In this document: positions 33,181 through 46,700 of the stretch, in pieces
Layout of the letters: each line of letters starts with the position of its first letter
How positions within the stretch are numbered: position 1 is the stretch's first letter
Source: Theristus sp. LFF4_11
Lineage: Eukaryota; Nematoda; Chromadorea; Monhysterida; Xyalidae
Length of the DNA stretch: 64,000 bases
NCBI GenBank assembly: GCA_030248135.1
Contig: JASANC010002613.1
Location: 19,143 to 83,142, forward strand
Direction of reading: 5' to 3'
Position numbers and translations under genes: made by a program
The notes under the pieces: generated by a model
Database searches by the model: none
What the model was told of the DNA's origin: nothing
Seen by the model: only the letters and a program-made list of their open reading frames with translations

Positions 33181-34705
33181 TTTTTAAATTAAGATGAAAA
33201 TTCGCGGTTTGAACATCTCTTGGCGTCTATGGTGCGTCTACGTGCGTTTTTAAAAATGAACTTTATTTCAAACTTCAGACATTCGGTACTGGTCCTTCGT
33301 GGGGACACCACAGATTGTTATTTCCGGATTATTTACCCAAATTAGAAGCCTGTTTTCATTAAAATTCTCAGGTGTACATACTCTTTTAATTCAGAAAACT
33401 ACCGAACTGACCAGCTCATCCACTGTAACATTGAACATTAAAAAAGCGCGTTGTTTGCGTGAAGATTGTCAGTAAAACCTGATGCTGAGTGGGAATTCTG
33501 CCCGTTACAGAATACCCCAATACTGCAAGCCACCACAGACGTCTGTTGTTCCGCAGCAGTGTTTCAGGGTTGGTTGAACGTGCATCCGGCATATGTCCGC
33601 TGTATTAAAATCGGTTTTTGAAAATTTTCTGTTCTCCAAAACGTTTATATTCGACATTCGCTTGTTTTCCAACTCTTCACAAGCACTTACAACAGGTTAT
33701 ACAGAATGTTCAATGGTCATGTGGTCAGTGAATCAGTGGTCATGAAGCACAAAAACCCTTTCTGAAAAAAGGTAACCGGAAACTTGATTAAACCTGATTT
33801 TTTTTGTCCAATTATTGTGGAAAAAAACTACAAACGGCTCTGTGCGACTGTTACTTATCATAATGGAAATTCAATACACGCATGTCGATGGACTTAGCTA
33901 ATATCAACAATTTCCAGCTATTATACGGTTCTAAACATGGTCTGGTCTGGCGCTGTGTGTAGTTTCAGTTCAGTAGCATCCAGCAGCACGCAGTGTCAAC
34001 GCGTATGTGTGCCGCTGCGCTCCGCGGCGTGTAAGCGCATCTAAATTGAAATGTTTTGTTGTGTGTTTGTGTGTGTGTGTGTTGTATTGTGTTGTATAGC
34101 GTTGTGTTCTCTCTCACTCAATATATGGAGCCTCTTTGATATATTTTGCGCTTCACATTATCCGCGGCGACGGCACGGCAGCGGCTGTGTGTGCGTTTTT
34201 TTGTCCAATCTAATGTACATACATGTACATACACGCGAATGTTTATTTATTGAATAAACTTTAGCGATACACGTATATAATCGCAAATAAAGCCGGCGCT
34301 ATTGATACACGGCGCTATTTTTGGAAATGTTATGCAGCCCCAGCGCAGGTTTGTTCCGTCGTCTGCGGTTGTTGTTGAAGCATTTAGTAGCGCGGCAACA
34401 AAAAAAACCAGCGGTCGATACAGGCCGTGAACGGGTTTTTTCTTGCGTGTGTGAACGACTGGATATATTTGTGCTAATTTTAGATCATTTTCTCGGAAAG
34501 CTGGTTTGTATAATACAGTATAAAACACGCCGTTTCATTTTCTTTCAGGTATAGTAGACACAACAACACACACGGACACAGCCATTCATTCATTGCTGCC
34601 GCTATTGTGAATCGCGCGACGCACAGGACGATTTGTCTTTGCGATTTCAAAGTAAAAACCATAATCAAGTGCTGTAAAAAACAACCACCGAATAAACGAT
34701 CATAA

Positions 34706-34783
34706 ATGTCCGAACAACAAGCAGCGAAACGTGTGTCAAACGATTTCGACGCCCATGATGGCCTACGTGAAGAAGAACACTGA
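34706..34783 (+). promoter_or_regulatory. Upstream ORF overlapping the cyclase start codon
   Basis: ATG at 34706 opens a 25-codon frame (starts MSEQQAAKRV, ends at TGA 34783) that overlaps the proposed main ATGs at 34755 and 34758 in another frame. If the mRNA starts upstream of 34706, this uORF would reduce cyclase translation. If transcription starts between the two ATGs it would not matter. Confidence 0.4.
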
Positions 34784-37700
34784 CGACGCAAACTCTGCGA
34801 GTCCCATGCTTGTCACACATCAGGTACGGTGATACCGACTTCGGTGTCAACTGCACTTGCTGAATGTAAAATCAGGGTGAAAATCTGGAAAGTTGGCCGG
34901 TTGTTCCTCAAACAGTAACCACGTGGCGGTTTTCTCAAAGGATAAACTCGTTGGATTGTTTTTCGAAAACAACAAACTTGCGTGCTTTTGCACCCGTCGC
35001 AGCAGACACACGAATGAACAGACAACAACTGTTAACCGTAGGCCACGGATACGTTCGGTGCGCGGATATGTCAGGCGTTTGTAGGCGGGATCCTCCAAAT
35101 AAACATTGTTTCACTGCGTAATATGGGAATATCATTGTAGATAAATCAAACTGCACGCGAAAAAGATCTGTGAGTACGAGTCCGCATACTGCATGTGCGA
35201 AAGAACAATACAAAATACGCAACAATAAACGTTTGCACGCAGAACTACGAACAACGCAACGCACCCTACGCTTATCAGCAACAAACGACGCGACGAACGG
35301 AAGGCGGAGCCAGCGCCCGCGTCACGCCGACACCGCAGCGCATTATGGGCCCGCCGGTGGGCGGGCACCTCGGCAATCAGGTAGGTGACAGTGTGATTGG
35401 TTGTTTCAACCTGTGTCACTGGTTTTCCGAAGAACGGCAGAGCTGGACGTGAGAAAGCGCTGAGAGAGGGCGAACTCTGCTCTCTAGGTTCGCTGATGTT
35501 TTACCCAGACTATATGCTTTGTCAGTTGTAACACCTCTTGGGGAGTTCTGCCTGGTTTCACACAGACTCAAACAAATTGCGCACGCTGAGAAAAAGCGCC
35601 ACGTTTACTTACTAAATTCCGTGAGACACCTTGTAGCAGATGACCACACTAGAACGCTAATCAAACCATAATAACTACCATTGCAGGCCGGCAGTCAACA
35701 GAACAACAATAACAACAACAACCAATCGAAATCGACGTCCAAGTCTCGGTGGAAACTGTTCGAGCGAGCGAACTCGCAATGGTGGAATCCGCAGTTCTCC
35801 TCTGTCACGCTCGAGTCGATCTATTGGAAGTGCAGCTTCCCGCAATTGCGCGACCGTTTCCGCTGCGGTCTGGTCTACCTGATCGTGACGGAAGTGGCGT
35901 GGTTCTTGTACCACGTGCTTGTGCCGCTCAATCAAGGTCACAGACTGCGCCTGCCGCTTGCGTTTGACTGTTTACACACACGCCTAAAAAATCAAATTTT
36001 CGTTTTCGTTTCCGAAATTTTTGTCGAAAGTCTAACTGACCATGTTTCTGAGCACAAGACTCACCGTTTACGCTTCACTTCTGGCGCAGGTTTAAAAAAG
36101 TCTGTACCACTGATTTCTATCATGAATTTGCGGTTGCAGGCGGTGGCGGCGTCGACCGCGTCTCGTGGCACATCGGGCTTGCGCTGCTGATTGCGGTCAC
36201 ATGCGCTGTGCTCGGCTTCACTTTCTCGTCGCACAACTACCAGCGCTTTTACCTGCCGACGTCGTTTCTTTGTGCGTTTATACGGACACAGTCGAACTCT
36301 ATGACATATCCAGCTAGCTGAATGATTGGTTGGTGGTCACCATGTGATGCATGGATTCTGTGCAAACCAAACTTCGCCTCCACACAGTAATTCATGGACC
36401 AACCAAACAGCTAGTTGGGTATGTTTTAGAGTTCGACTGTTTATTTTTGTTCTAGCAAAGTTTCAATCTTTAAGCGGCAAGTCAAGATCGCCTAAGTGAC
36501 TCGGCTTTATTTAGCAGACTCGGATCACTTTGCCAATTTTGAATTTCGCGTCATGCATTAAGCTGTTAACCTATTGATGATTCAAAGCCAAGTGCACAAA
36601 GTACCAGTTTAATTCCCATATTCAAATGCCATTGGAGCAATTTGGGGCATTCACCCAGACTCTATTGCCTTCGAACACGTAATATGGTACACCCAATGGT
36701 ATACCCAACGGTACACCAATGGTACACCCAATGGTACACCCAATGGTACACCCAATGGTACACCCAATGGTACAGCCAATGGTACACCAATGGTATACCC
36801 AATGGTACAGCTCATGGTACACCTAATGGTACACCCAATGGTACACCCAATGGTACACCAATGGTACACCCAATGGTACACCCAATGGTACAGCCAATGG
36901 TACACCAAAATGGTATACCCAATGGTACAGCTCATGGTACACCCAATGGTACATCCAATGGTACACCCAATGGTACACCCAATGGTACACCAATGGTACA
37001 CCCAATGGTGCACCCAATGGTACAGCCAATGGTACACCAATGGTATACCCAATGGTACACCCAATGGTACACGCAACGTGTCAAAGCTAAGTGCACAACG
37101 TGCCCGGTTTCATTCTCATATTCCAATTATGCCCAGGCATGTTCCTCGTGTGCGTCGTCTCGCTGCTGGCGTTCAGTCTACCGTCGGTCGGTGAGCAACC
37201 GGCCGTCAGTCCCGTGGGCGCATTCGTCACGAGCGTCGAGGTCGTGCTGCTCCTGTACACCGTCATACCGTTGCCACTGTGAGTGTTGGCAATTTTTTTG
37301 TAAGATTATTCTGCGACTCAATCGAATGGAAACCAGTTTCAATCCTTATGTGGCAATTTCAAACAGCCTGAGGGACTCGGTTCTATTTAAGGGACACGGA
37401 TCACTCTTTACAAATTTTGAATTGCCGCGTCGGGCATGCAACTGCTTATTCGTGTCTTTTTCGCTGTCGTGTCTGTTTCGTCTCTTCGATTTCTGTCTCG
37501 TTTGTCAGATTTTTGCTTGACGGTCGATTACGGTAGAACTAGGGTTACGGGAAAAAAAAAATCCGGATTTTTTTTTTAAATTAAAAAAAAAAAATTTAAA
37601 AAAAAAATTTTTTTTTACAAGTTAGGTTTGTTCGAAGCGTCTCGTCGAGCTGAGTTCATCTAGACTATTTTCAGAACGATCCGGAAAACTATAAGAGCGA

Positions 37701-40700
37701 AAATCGTGTTTTATTGAAATTATGTCCATTTCATAGAGGGAAAGTTGCATTTTCAACAGTAAAACAGGACAATTTTCGACGTGTACTTGAATATTGAACC
37801 GTTCTTAGTTGTTCCTCTTTAGAAAATTACCAAAATTTGACTGTGTTCAAAAATTCCTGTTTGCTGTAGCTGAGTCGGCAACCCCTGTCGACCCGGTCCC
37901 CCCCCCCCCCAAGACACTTACTTTCAGGTTCAACCAGCTATGCTATCTGCCACATGGCGAGAGCCCACTCTTCAAATCATCGTATCGAAAACACGTACCA
38001 TGATTTCGCGATCACGTTGCGGGCAACTGACAGACGCAAGTTTAACACGTTAGTTTAGCTCAGCACGCAAGTTTTAACATGTGGCCATGTTATCGGGTAT
38101 CTGAAAAACGGTCGTGTGATGTGGTATTAACCAACATCTCCGCTCAAATTGTTTAACAATATATCGCACAACTCCATTGTAGACCTATAACATACGCCAA
38201 TCAACAAGATATCATGTTCATCTCATGGCCTACCGACTGAAAAACATGTTCTAAGTTGCAAGAAAACGATTTCTGAAACGATATTTCAATTCAGTTAAGT
38301 CATTTCAACGCTAAAAATTGACTCTAGAAGTCATCCAAATCGAAAAACATGGAGTACGTCGGTCAAAATGACCAAATAATGACATGTACCTAAGCACACA
38401 AAGAAGTTGGGAAGAAAATTTGGTTTGAACTTTCAAAAAATTATGCCATAAATCGAATTTTCAGAGCAAAGTAGAAGAAAAATTTTTCAATTTTTTTTTT
38501 TTAAGTTTGAAAAAAAAATCCAAATTAAAAAAAAAACGAAAAAAAAATAAAAAAAATTTTTTTTTCAAAGCCCCTAACCCTAGGTAGAACTGTCAAGTCA
38601 CAATGTTACCCCATGTGGTTTTGTCAAACACGTGGCTTGGTTCAGATCTTTATTTAGAGCAAAAACACACAATAATGCAATAAACAAGCTAATAACATGA
38701 AACCCGAGGAGCGCACAGAACCGTCAACGTTGTTGAAAGTTGAAGGCATTTCATTTTCTCAGTCGTCAAGATTTCAAAAGGTGAGTAGGATAAAAACTCT
38801 CCTGTTTGACCGAAGTCAACTTGTTTCCATGTGGGAACTTGATTTGGAACTGTTCCCCGGCTCTTGCTTGTTATCCCTGAGTGTTTGCTGAGACTTTCTG
38901 AGGACTCAGATAGAAACAATGGCTTCTCAGTTATCACAGTGTGTGGTGAAAATAAAACAGGAAGCAAAGTTAAGAATGCACATGCACATTCATTCTTGAA
39001 AACAACCAGTCAGTAAAACTATGTCGTATAGCTTTTCGACTGGCAATACGCGATACACATGCGGGAGTCAAATATTTCATCAAGTGCCGCGCGAATTAGC
39101 GCGCCTAAAACATCCTGCTTTCAACCAAACACGCAAAAGTCCACGCACCAAAAACAAACAAAAAAATTCCGAAAAAAACGTGAAAATTTCTAAATTCTTG
39201 ATGACGGAACAAAAACACCAAACACCGCCAAACACAAACGACTTTGAGCGAACGCCCCTTTTCGCAGGTACGTGTGCGTCGTGGTGGGCCTGCTCTACAC
39301 GATCCTGTTCGAGGTGCTCTCCCTGAATCACAAGATCGCCAGCGGCACCAGCGGCGACGACGGCACCATTGACCTGCCCGGTCTCAAGCTCGTCCTGCAT
39401 CTGGGCGTGCATCTGCTCGGAGTGCACATCTACATCCTCTCGCAGGTATGCTACGGAATGGCCGAGTAAACATGGCGGCTTTTTCAGGGTGCAAGGAGCG
39501 CGCGAAATTTGAATGAAAGAAAAAAGACGATCAGAAATTTTAAAATTGTGTGCAAATTTGACGTGTTTTTTTAAGCTGATTGTGATTCTTTCGTGCTATT
39601 CTGTTCATTCTTTCGCACTTGCACACAAGTTTGAGAATTATCTTGGTATTCTAGAAAAAGACAACTCGAGTGATCCCGCCTTGATGAACTGCCTTATTTA
39701 TTCGGCCATAGTATTGCATGTTCGTTGAATTTGTTTGTGTCACATTTGTTTGTGTGGCTTTATGTGGAGCTCGCGAATCTGCATCGTACTCTCAACTTTT
39801 TCTTCAATTTGTTTTTGTAAATTTCAACATTTTGAAATTTTTTGCAAAAAAAAATCAAAACGTTTTCAGGTTTTTGTGCACACTTCTTTTCTTTCTTGCA
39901 GGTCCGCCATCGAAAGACGTTCCTGAAGATCGGCGAGTCGCTGATCGCACGAAAGAAACTCGAGTCGGAGACGCAGTTCAAGGATCGCATGATCGAATCG
40001 GTGATGCCACGCTTCGTCGCCGACCAATTGCTCAAGGAGACGAACGAACTGCGCAGAAGCAGCATCAATCCCGACTCTGGTGGGTGTCGCGAATTGTTCT
40101 TTTTTTTAGCGATTTCTTCATATTTTGGTGAAGCCTCTTCTAGTCGGAAGACAGTGGTGCGCGCGCGGTTATGCTTCAACATATTATCACGCATTATTCA
40201 ACATATTATCACGCATTATTCAACATATTATCACCAAAACAGCACCATGCCTGTGTGCTGACACGCGAATTACTACGATTACGGTAATCATCGCATGTGA
40301 GCCGGTGTGTTTGTTTAGCGACTGTGCAACATCAACGGAGGCGAGGTCTTCAGGAAAAAGAACTTCGCAACCGCAAAGCCGGACTACTCGACCACCCCCC
40401 CCCCACGGGCTATAAGGCTTCGCTGCACCCAAGGGAGCTCTGAATGGCATAAGGGACATCTGTCTTTTTCTTAGGGGACTACACTTCTCTGGTATTATGC
40501 CGTGCACTGCAGAATGAAACTGACTGACTGACTAAGGGTATCACCGAAAAACCCCTAAAAAACCGCAATCTCTTCCACCGCAGGCGCCCGACTCGGCTCG
40601 ACGATCGCCTCCGCCGCCGCCAACAACACGAGCACGAACGCCGCAGCAGCAGCGACACGCCGCATCCCGAGCGGCATGGTGGCCCGGGCCGGCGCCGGCC

Positions 40701-43700
40701 CCACGTTCCGACCGTTCACGATGAACCTGATGACGAATGTCTCGATACTGTTCGCCGACATTTGCGGCTTCACACGAATGTCGGCCAACAAGACCGCTGA
40801 TGAGCTCGTGAATCTGCTGAACGACCTGTTCGGACGCTTCGACCGCGTCTGCAAGCCGAAAGGCTGCGAGAAGATCAGCACACTTGGTGAGTGGTGAAAC
40901 AGAATCAACACGTTTCTCAATCTAATTCGTGTTTGTGTTGGCTTCATTGTTTACCGACAAGTCAGCCAGTGTTCACACAACACACAACATCCCTGTGAGT
41001 CCGTGCGCGTCATTTCTACAGTCCAACTCAATAACAAATCCCACTAGCTGATTGGTTGGTTGGTCACGTGATGCATGGATTATATGCAAAGTAAACTCGG
41101 CCAAACTCAGCAATCCATGCACAGAATGCATGCATCAACCAATCAGCTGCAATAGTTGGGTATGTTATAGAATCAGACTGTAGTTGCTGCTATGCGCTGT
41201 ACCGCAGTGTTCAATCCGGGTCCGAAGTTCTGATGTCCGTGTGCTCTTTCAATCGTGTGTTGTGATATCGCACCATGTTTTTTGACGTTTTTCTGCATTT
41301 TGCCCCCCCCCCCCCCCAACAAAATCTTCCTGCACATCATTCTGTTATTGGTTTTTCCATTTTCCACCAAGGTGACTGCTATTACGCGGTGTCCGGCTGT
41401 CCGGAGGCTCGTCCCGACCACGCGAAGTGTTGCGTCGACATGGGCTGGTCGATGATACAGTCGATAAAGCAGTTCGACATTGACCGAGGACAGGTTGGAG
41501 TTTATTTCTATGAATAATACCGCTGAATTTAAAAAAAAACTTATTTGCCGAACTATCTATACTTGCCGCCGGTTCATACCGGCGAAACCGCAAACAGCGA
41601 ACTTCCTGTATTGAACCCGAGCGTGTATTGTGAGAAGATTAGAGGACCGTTTCAGCGATCTTGAGGGCCCGCTTCAGAGACCTCCAGAATCCCCCGTCCG
41701 GGATCGTTAGTGTCCCGCTTCGGAGATCTTGTGGGTCCCCGTCCGGCATTGAGGGACCTTCTTCAGTTTGTGAATCGTTTCGTGGTACACCACAATTTGC
41801 TCCGTATTGCCAGAGTTTTCGTGCTTCTTGGCGTTGATTCTCTGCTAAAGCATTCCAACTAGCGTTTTTATCACCAAAAGTTTTTTACTGGCTCCAATTT
41901 TTGGTGTTTAAATGGATCGATTTGTGTGAAAAAAGTTTACACGAAAAAAGAAACAACGATCATGTGACTTTTATTTGTTTCAGGACGTTAACATGCGCGT
42001 CGGCATACACACTGGCAAAGTGATGTGTGGGCTGGTCGGGACGAAACTATTCAAATTCGACGTCTTCTCAAATGACGTCACCTTTGCGAACGAAATGGAG
42101 AGCTCAGGTTTGGTTTTTTTCAAGATATGTTTAGTTTCAAAATCAAGGACATCGTTATCATTATTCTTTAACAGAAGCTCAATTGCCTGCGACTTTGCTA
42201 ATTTGTTCATTTTTTCTCCTTATTTTAAGGGCAAGCGGGGCGTATACATGTGTCCGAAACAACGGCGGCCTTCTTAGTTGACGACTTTCAGTTGGAGCCA
42301 GGCGAGGATTACGCTGGTGAGGTTTTTTCTTGGTTAGATTATGACTGTGTGAGTGTTGTAGTTTTTTTGTGGATCAATTGCTTTTGAATTGACTTGTAGA
42401 AAATCAATACTACGTTAGCGGAATTCAAAAGAGAGCCCGAAAATTTTGGAATTTTATTTTTCTGCGCCGCCAAAACAAAGTTGACGGTAGATTGAATCAG
42501 AGTCTGCATTGTTCAGAGCGTCCAATCTCGAAACGGGTGAAAAACAGTGATTTGAGAATTTCTTGGTGAAACCAGTCTGGTTGCTCGACACATTAGTTGA
42601 GGTTTTTGTTGAGTAACAATTGATGGTGATACATGTGGCTCCCCCGGTTTCTTTGCCGGTTTCACACCGAAGTTTATGCGCCCAATGCAAGCGTGTTACA
42701 AGTTACAAATTCAACGCAGACGTTTGAGTGCTTGACAGTGGGTTTTGCTCTTGAAAACAGCTAAAATGCCATAGTCCGCAAGCGAAATTCCAATATCAAG
42801 AACATATAAAAGCTAAATTCAAATTCAAGCTGGTGTGGATCACTCGCACGGGCAGGGTGCTCTGGCTGTATAATGCACTCTGCATCACTCTGATATGGAA
42901 ATTCGATTAGACGAAGGGGAATTACATAATGCATTTATTACGGGAGTATGCGCAATTTCGGTGCTGAATCTAATTCAATTTCACAGTATGTGCATGTAAG
43001 TCTCAGTTTAAGCTGTCAGACCTAGGTGTGTGTGTGTGTGTGTGTGTATGTCATGCAGGATGCAGAAAAAAGGCGCTTTCTAAAAATAGTTGTCTGGGTA
43101 GTCAACGTTTATTTGATTCATATGCGAGCCCACGATCGAAGAGGGAACAGCGCATATAAGTGTTACATGTACATATGAACAAAGGCGAACACATATCAAT
43201 CACCAGGCATATCTGCCTGACACAAAAAGCAGATGTATCGTGCAGAAGCAGATATGCAGAAACACACACATATGCAGAGCAGAAACACGGAAATTTGCAA
43301 ATTACAAAGTTGTAAATTGTAAAGCGTTCACGATACGGTATTACAAGTAGTGGACAGAATTTGTTGCTCTTTTTTGTAGGTGTGAAGACGTACTTCGTCA
43401 CGGGCCGGCTGAAAGGCTCGGTCACGCCGGACACGAGTTCAATACCGGCGGAGAACGCGCCTTCAACGGGGACGCAACGGGTCGGGCGGACTGCTTCCTT
43501 CAAAAAGGTACACACAACAAAGAAAACAGATTTGTTCAAAAGAAACGCTGAAACCGCAGGGTTTGGCAATGGGTTTGTTTGAGTCCAATGAAGAAAAGGT
43601 GCACCAGTTTTTGTTGCCCGCGGAAACTGTGTGTTTTTTAATTGGATAATAACATCTTCACAACTAAAATTCATGATAAAATTTTTTTAGAAACTATCGA

Positions 43701-46700
43701 AAAAGCTGAAAGCGCTACAACCGACGACGTCACTGCCCCCACGCTCCGGCACTGTCGCTGAGGCAAGCCTGAAGCAGCGTCTGCTCTCGGCACGTGACCA
43801 CAACAAGGAGGCGTTGACTGTTACGAACGCGCACGTCTGTCGAGTGTTGCTGTTTTGAAAATCTTTGATTTCAGTTATGATTCTTTATATTTTTGTTTCT
43901 GCGAGTCTGCGACTAAATGCGTTGGAAAACGATCCGCAGAATGGAAATTATGGTTTCATGCTTGATGCGGCAATTCGAAATTGCCCACATAAGCGGCGGT
44001 GTCCGGTTTCAGACACACCGCTGTAGAAGAACAACTTGCCCTTCTTGCTGCCCTAAAATGCATCAGCCATCTCTTGCACATTCTATTCTTCCAGAAATTT
44101 AGAAAATCTTTTTCGGGAGTTGCGATGGACATGGTCTCCAATTTCCTGTTAAGGACGGCAAAAGAGAGCAGCAAGCTTCGCGGGACCCTCACTTCACCGA
44201 AACTGGAAGCGGACACTGCTGAGCTAACAGTGTACACGTACATATTGACTCACCGGATCGAGTAATATTCCGAAAAAAAGCAAGAAAATCTAACAATAAC
44301 AAAAAACAACAACTTCAGCCGGGCGACCTCAGCTGCGAGGAGTACCTCGCGACGGGCAAACGGCGCTCCGCCTCTGAGCAGGCGATCTGCACGGCGCTGC
44401 ACCAGTCGACCAGTCCCACGCACGAGCAGGCGCCCTCATCGCGAACGTCGGCGATCACGGACCCCGGTGGGGCGGCCGCTGCTGCTGCGGGCGTCACTGT
44501 CAGCACAGGTGGATGGATAGGGGCTGCAGCTTTTGGCTTTTTTTCGTTTTATCTTTCATGGACTGTCACTGTGTACTTGATCGAAATTCTCAATACTCAT
44601 CTCATACACACATTACTTTCTGCAAAGCAAAACACACCCGAGCAGACGAACTTATTGTATGTGTCGATATGTGCTGGCACTGTGCGCTCAAGCCTGAATG
44701 ACAGCATATCTGGCCGCATAACATAGATCGCATATCTTTTGGTGGTGCAGACAAAGTAACCACAGAGATAAAAAAATTCGCTGAAAAATAAACAACAACA
44801 ACTTGCAACGCTGTATTTTGTAAATTCCGCGACTAATCAATACGTGTGCAGACGTACGTGTTAGAAGGGAAAAGGGTTTCAATCTTCTTGCGGCAATGCA
44901 AAGTCGCCAAAGTGACTCGGCCCTACATAGGGGACTCGGATCACTTTGCCAATTTTGAATTCCCGCGCGTCATGTCTGAAACCGTTAACCAATCTGTGCG
45001 CTCACGGAGTGCTCGGGACAAAAATCACCGCTCGCACACCCCTCACAGGCTCGGGCGGCGTGAACACGCAGCACACCCTGTCCGCGTCGGCCGGTACTGC
45101 TGCGGCCTCGGCCACTGAGAAACTCGGACAAGGCTCAATGACGCTGTCCGGACATCGCCTGCATCACTCGATCAATCTGACTGCACGCGACAGCAAGGAC
45201 ACCATGCATGTGAGTGGAGAACGCGACGAAATGCTACAAACAGATGCCAGGAGCGAACAGTTTTTATTCGGTTCAGTGTGTTGTTTTTTTTGTTCCACTC
45301 CACACGTGGCTTTTGAGGTGGCACCGAATCTAATGTCTTTTTTTAAGTGTCGCTACAGCTGAGAGCAGTTTTTGATCGGTGTTTTGTTGCAAAAGTGACT
45401 TTGGGTGGTTGCGCACCAGATGACTTTCAATGCGGGTGCACTCGGTGCAATCGCGAGGTGTACCGTATTAGTGCACCTGAAAACTTCCACATTGACGGCC
45501 TGTCCAGCACAAAATTTGGCTAAAAAGTCGCCCTAAATTCGCCCTCTCGTTTTTCACCGCAGATGAACGGCACGCGCACTGCGTCCGGCTCCGGCAGTCT
45601 GTACGACCCGCAGAACAGCGTCTCGGCCGTGTACCGACCGGCCAGTCGCTCGAGCGGCATACAAGTGGACGTCTTGGGCACAGGTCGCTCTTGTTATTTG
45701 CAGGGGCATTTCGCAGTATGTACCTTCGCAACTGGTTGTTTGTTTAGAAGAAAACTCAAAGGTACAGTCGAACTGTGAATATGAGGCAAACAGCTGATTG
45801 GCTGGTTGGTTGTTGATGGTGATCACGTGTGATGCACGCTCTCTGTGCGCAGGACACAGACTCACCCCGCCCCTACAGCAATGTGCCCTTCAGCACGCAC
45901 CGAACCACGTCATCATCAATCATAATCAGCTGGATTGTCTATACAATTTCAACAGTCGAACTCTTAATTACAGGGAATCCGCTGATTCCCTATAATTTAG
46001 AGTTCCACTATAGAGTTGGACTCTGACAATTGTGACATTTTAGAGCAACTGCCTTATTTTCGCACAGGCGGCACCCTGGGCACCGGCGGTCTCGGCGGCG
46101 GCGCCGTCACGGGCAGCGGCGGCGAAGTCGGCAGCAACATCGCACTGGACACGATCACGCAGTACTGCAATCAGAACGCGTCGCTCACGAGGTTCGACAC
46201 CGACCACCGCGACTTCGACCGGCAGCTCTGCGATGTCATACAGGTGAATAGCACTGATATCCATCGTGGAAGGTACTGTGGCGGTCGCGAAGCGCGCCAG
46301 TGGTGTGGAATTGGAAGAAAAATAAGAAAAAAATCTGTTTTTCGCTCTGCTCTAGAGTTTTGTTTTAGAGATGGACCTGGATCACGAACCGGATATCCGG
46401 ACTAAAAAACAGTTTTTGTGTGTGTGTGGGTTGAACGCTATTTACACCGAAGAACAAGAGCGTTTGTGATGGAAAATGTTGAAAAGAAGACATACGTATG
46501 TCGGCTGGAATTCCGCTTGAGCTCACTCAACATTTCCGTGACATCTGCATTGCGTAATTTGTTTAAAAAGCCAAATGGAACACCGACCAATGCCCTTGCA
46601 GAACAGCAACTTTGTCTCCACCTCCTACTGGATCGGCCGCGACGCGCTCAGTCCGCTGACGATGCAGTTCCGCGACCGGCTGATCGAGGCCGAGTATCGG

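Larger units (their letters stand above)
28711..34704. other. Six-kb gene-free stretch upstream of the cyclase
   Basis: No splice-consistent frames were found. It contains a palindromic MITE (30264-30333), a SINE (32460-32670) and a partial MITE (33078-33180). GC-rich islands lie at 30020-30130 and 30360-30510 inside otherwise AT-rich DNA. A CG/GT-rich patch at 34010-34200 may belong to the cyclase promoter. Confidence 0.4.

Noticed and set aside
36642..37520. A 292-codon frame and several partners across the 12-bp repeat
   Set aside because: It is produced by the 12-bp period. It also runs across cyclase exon 5 in the wrong frame.
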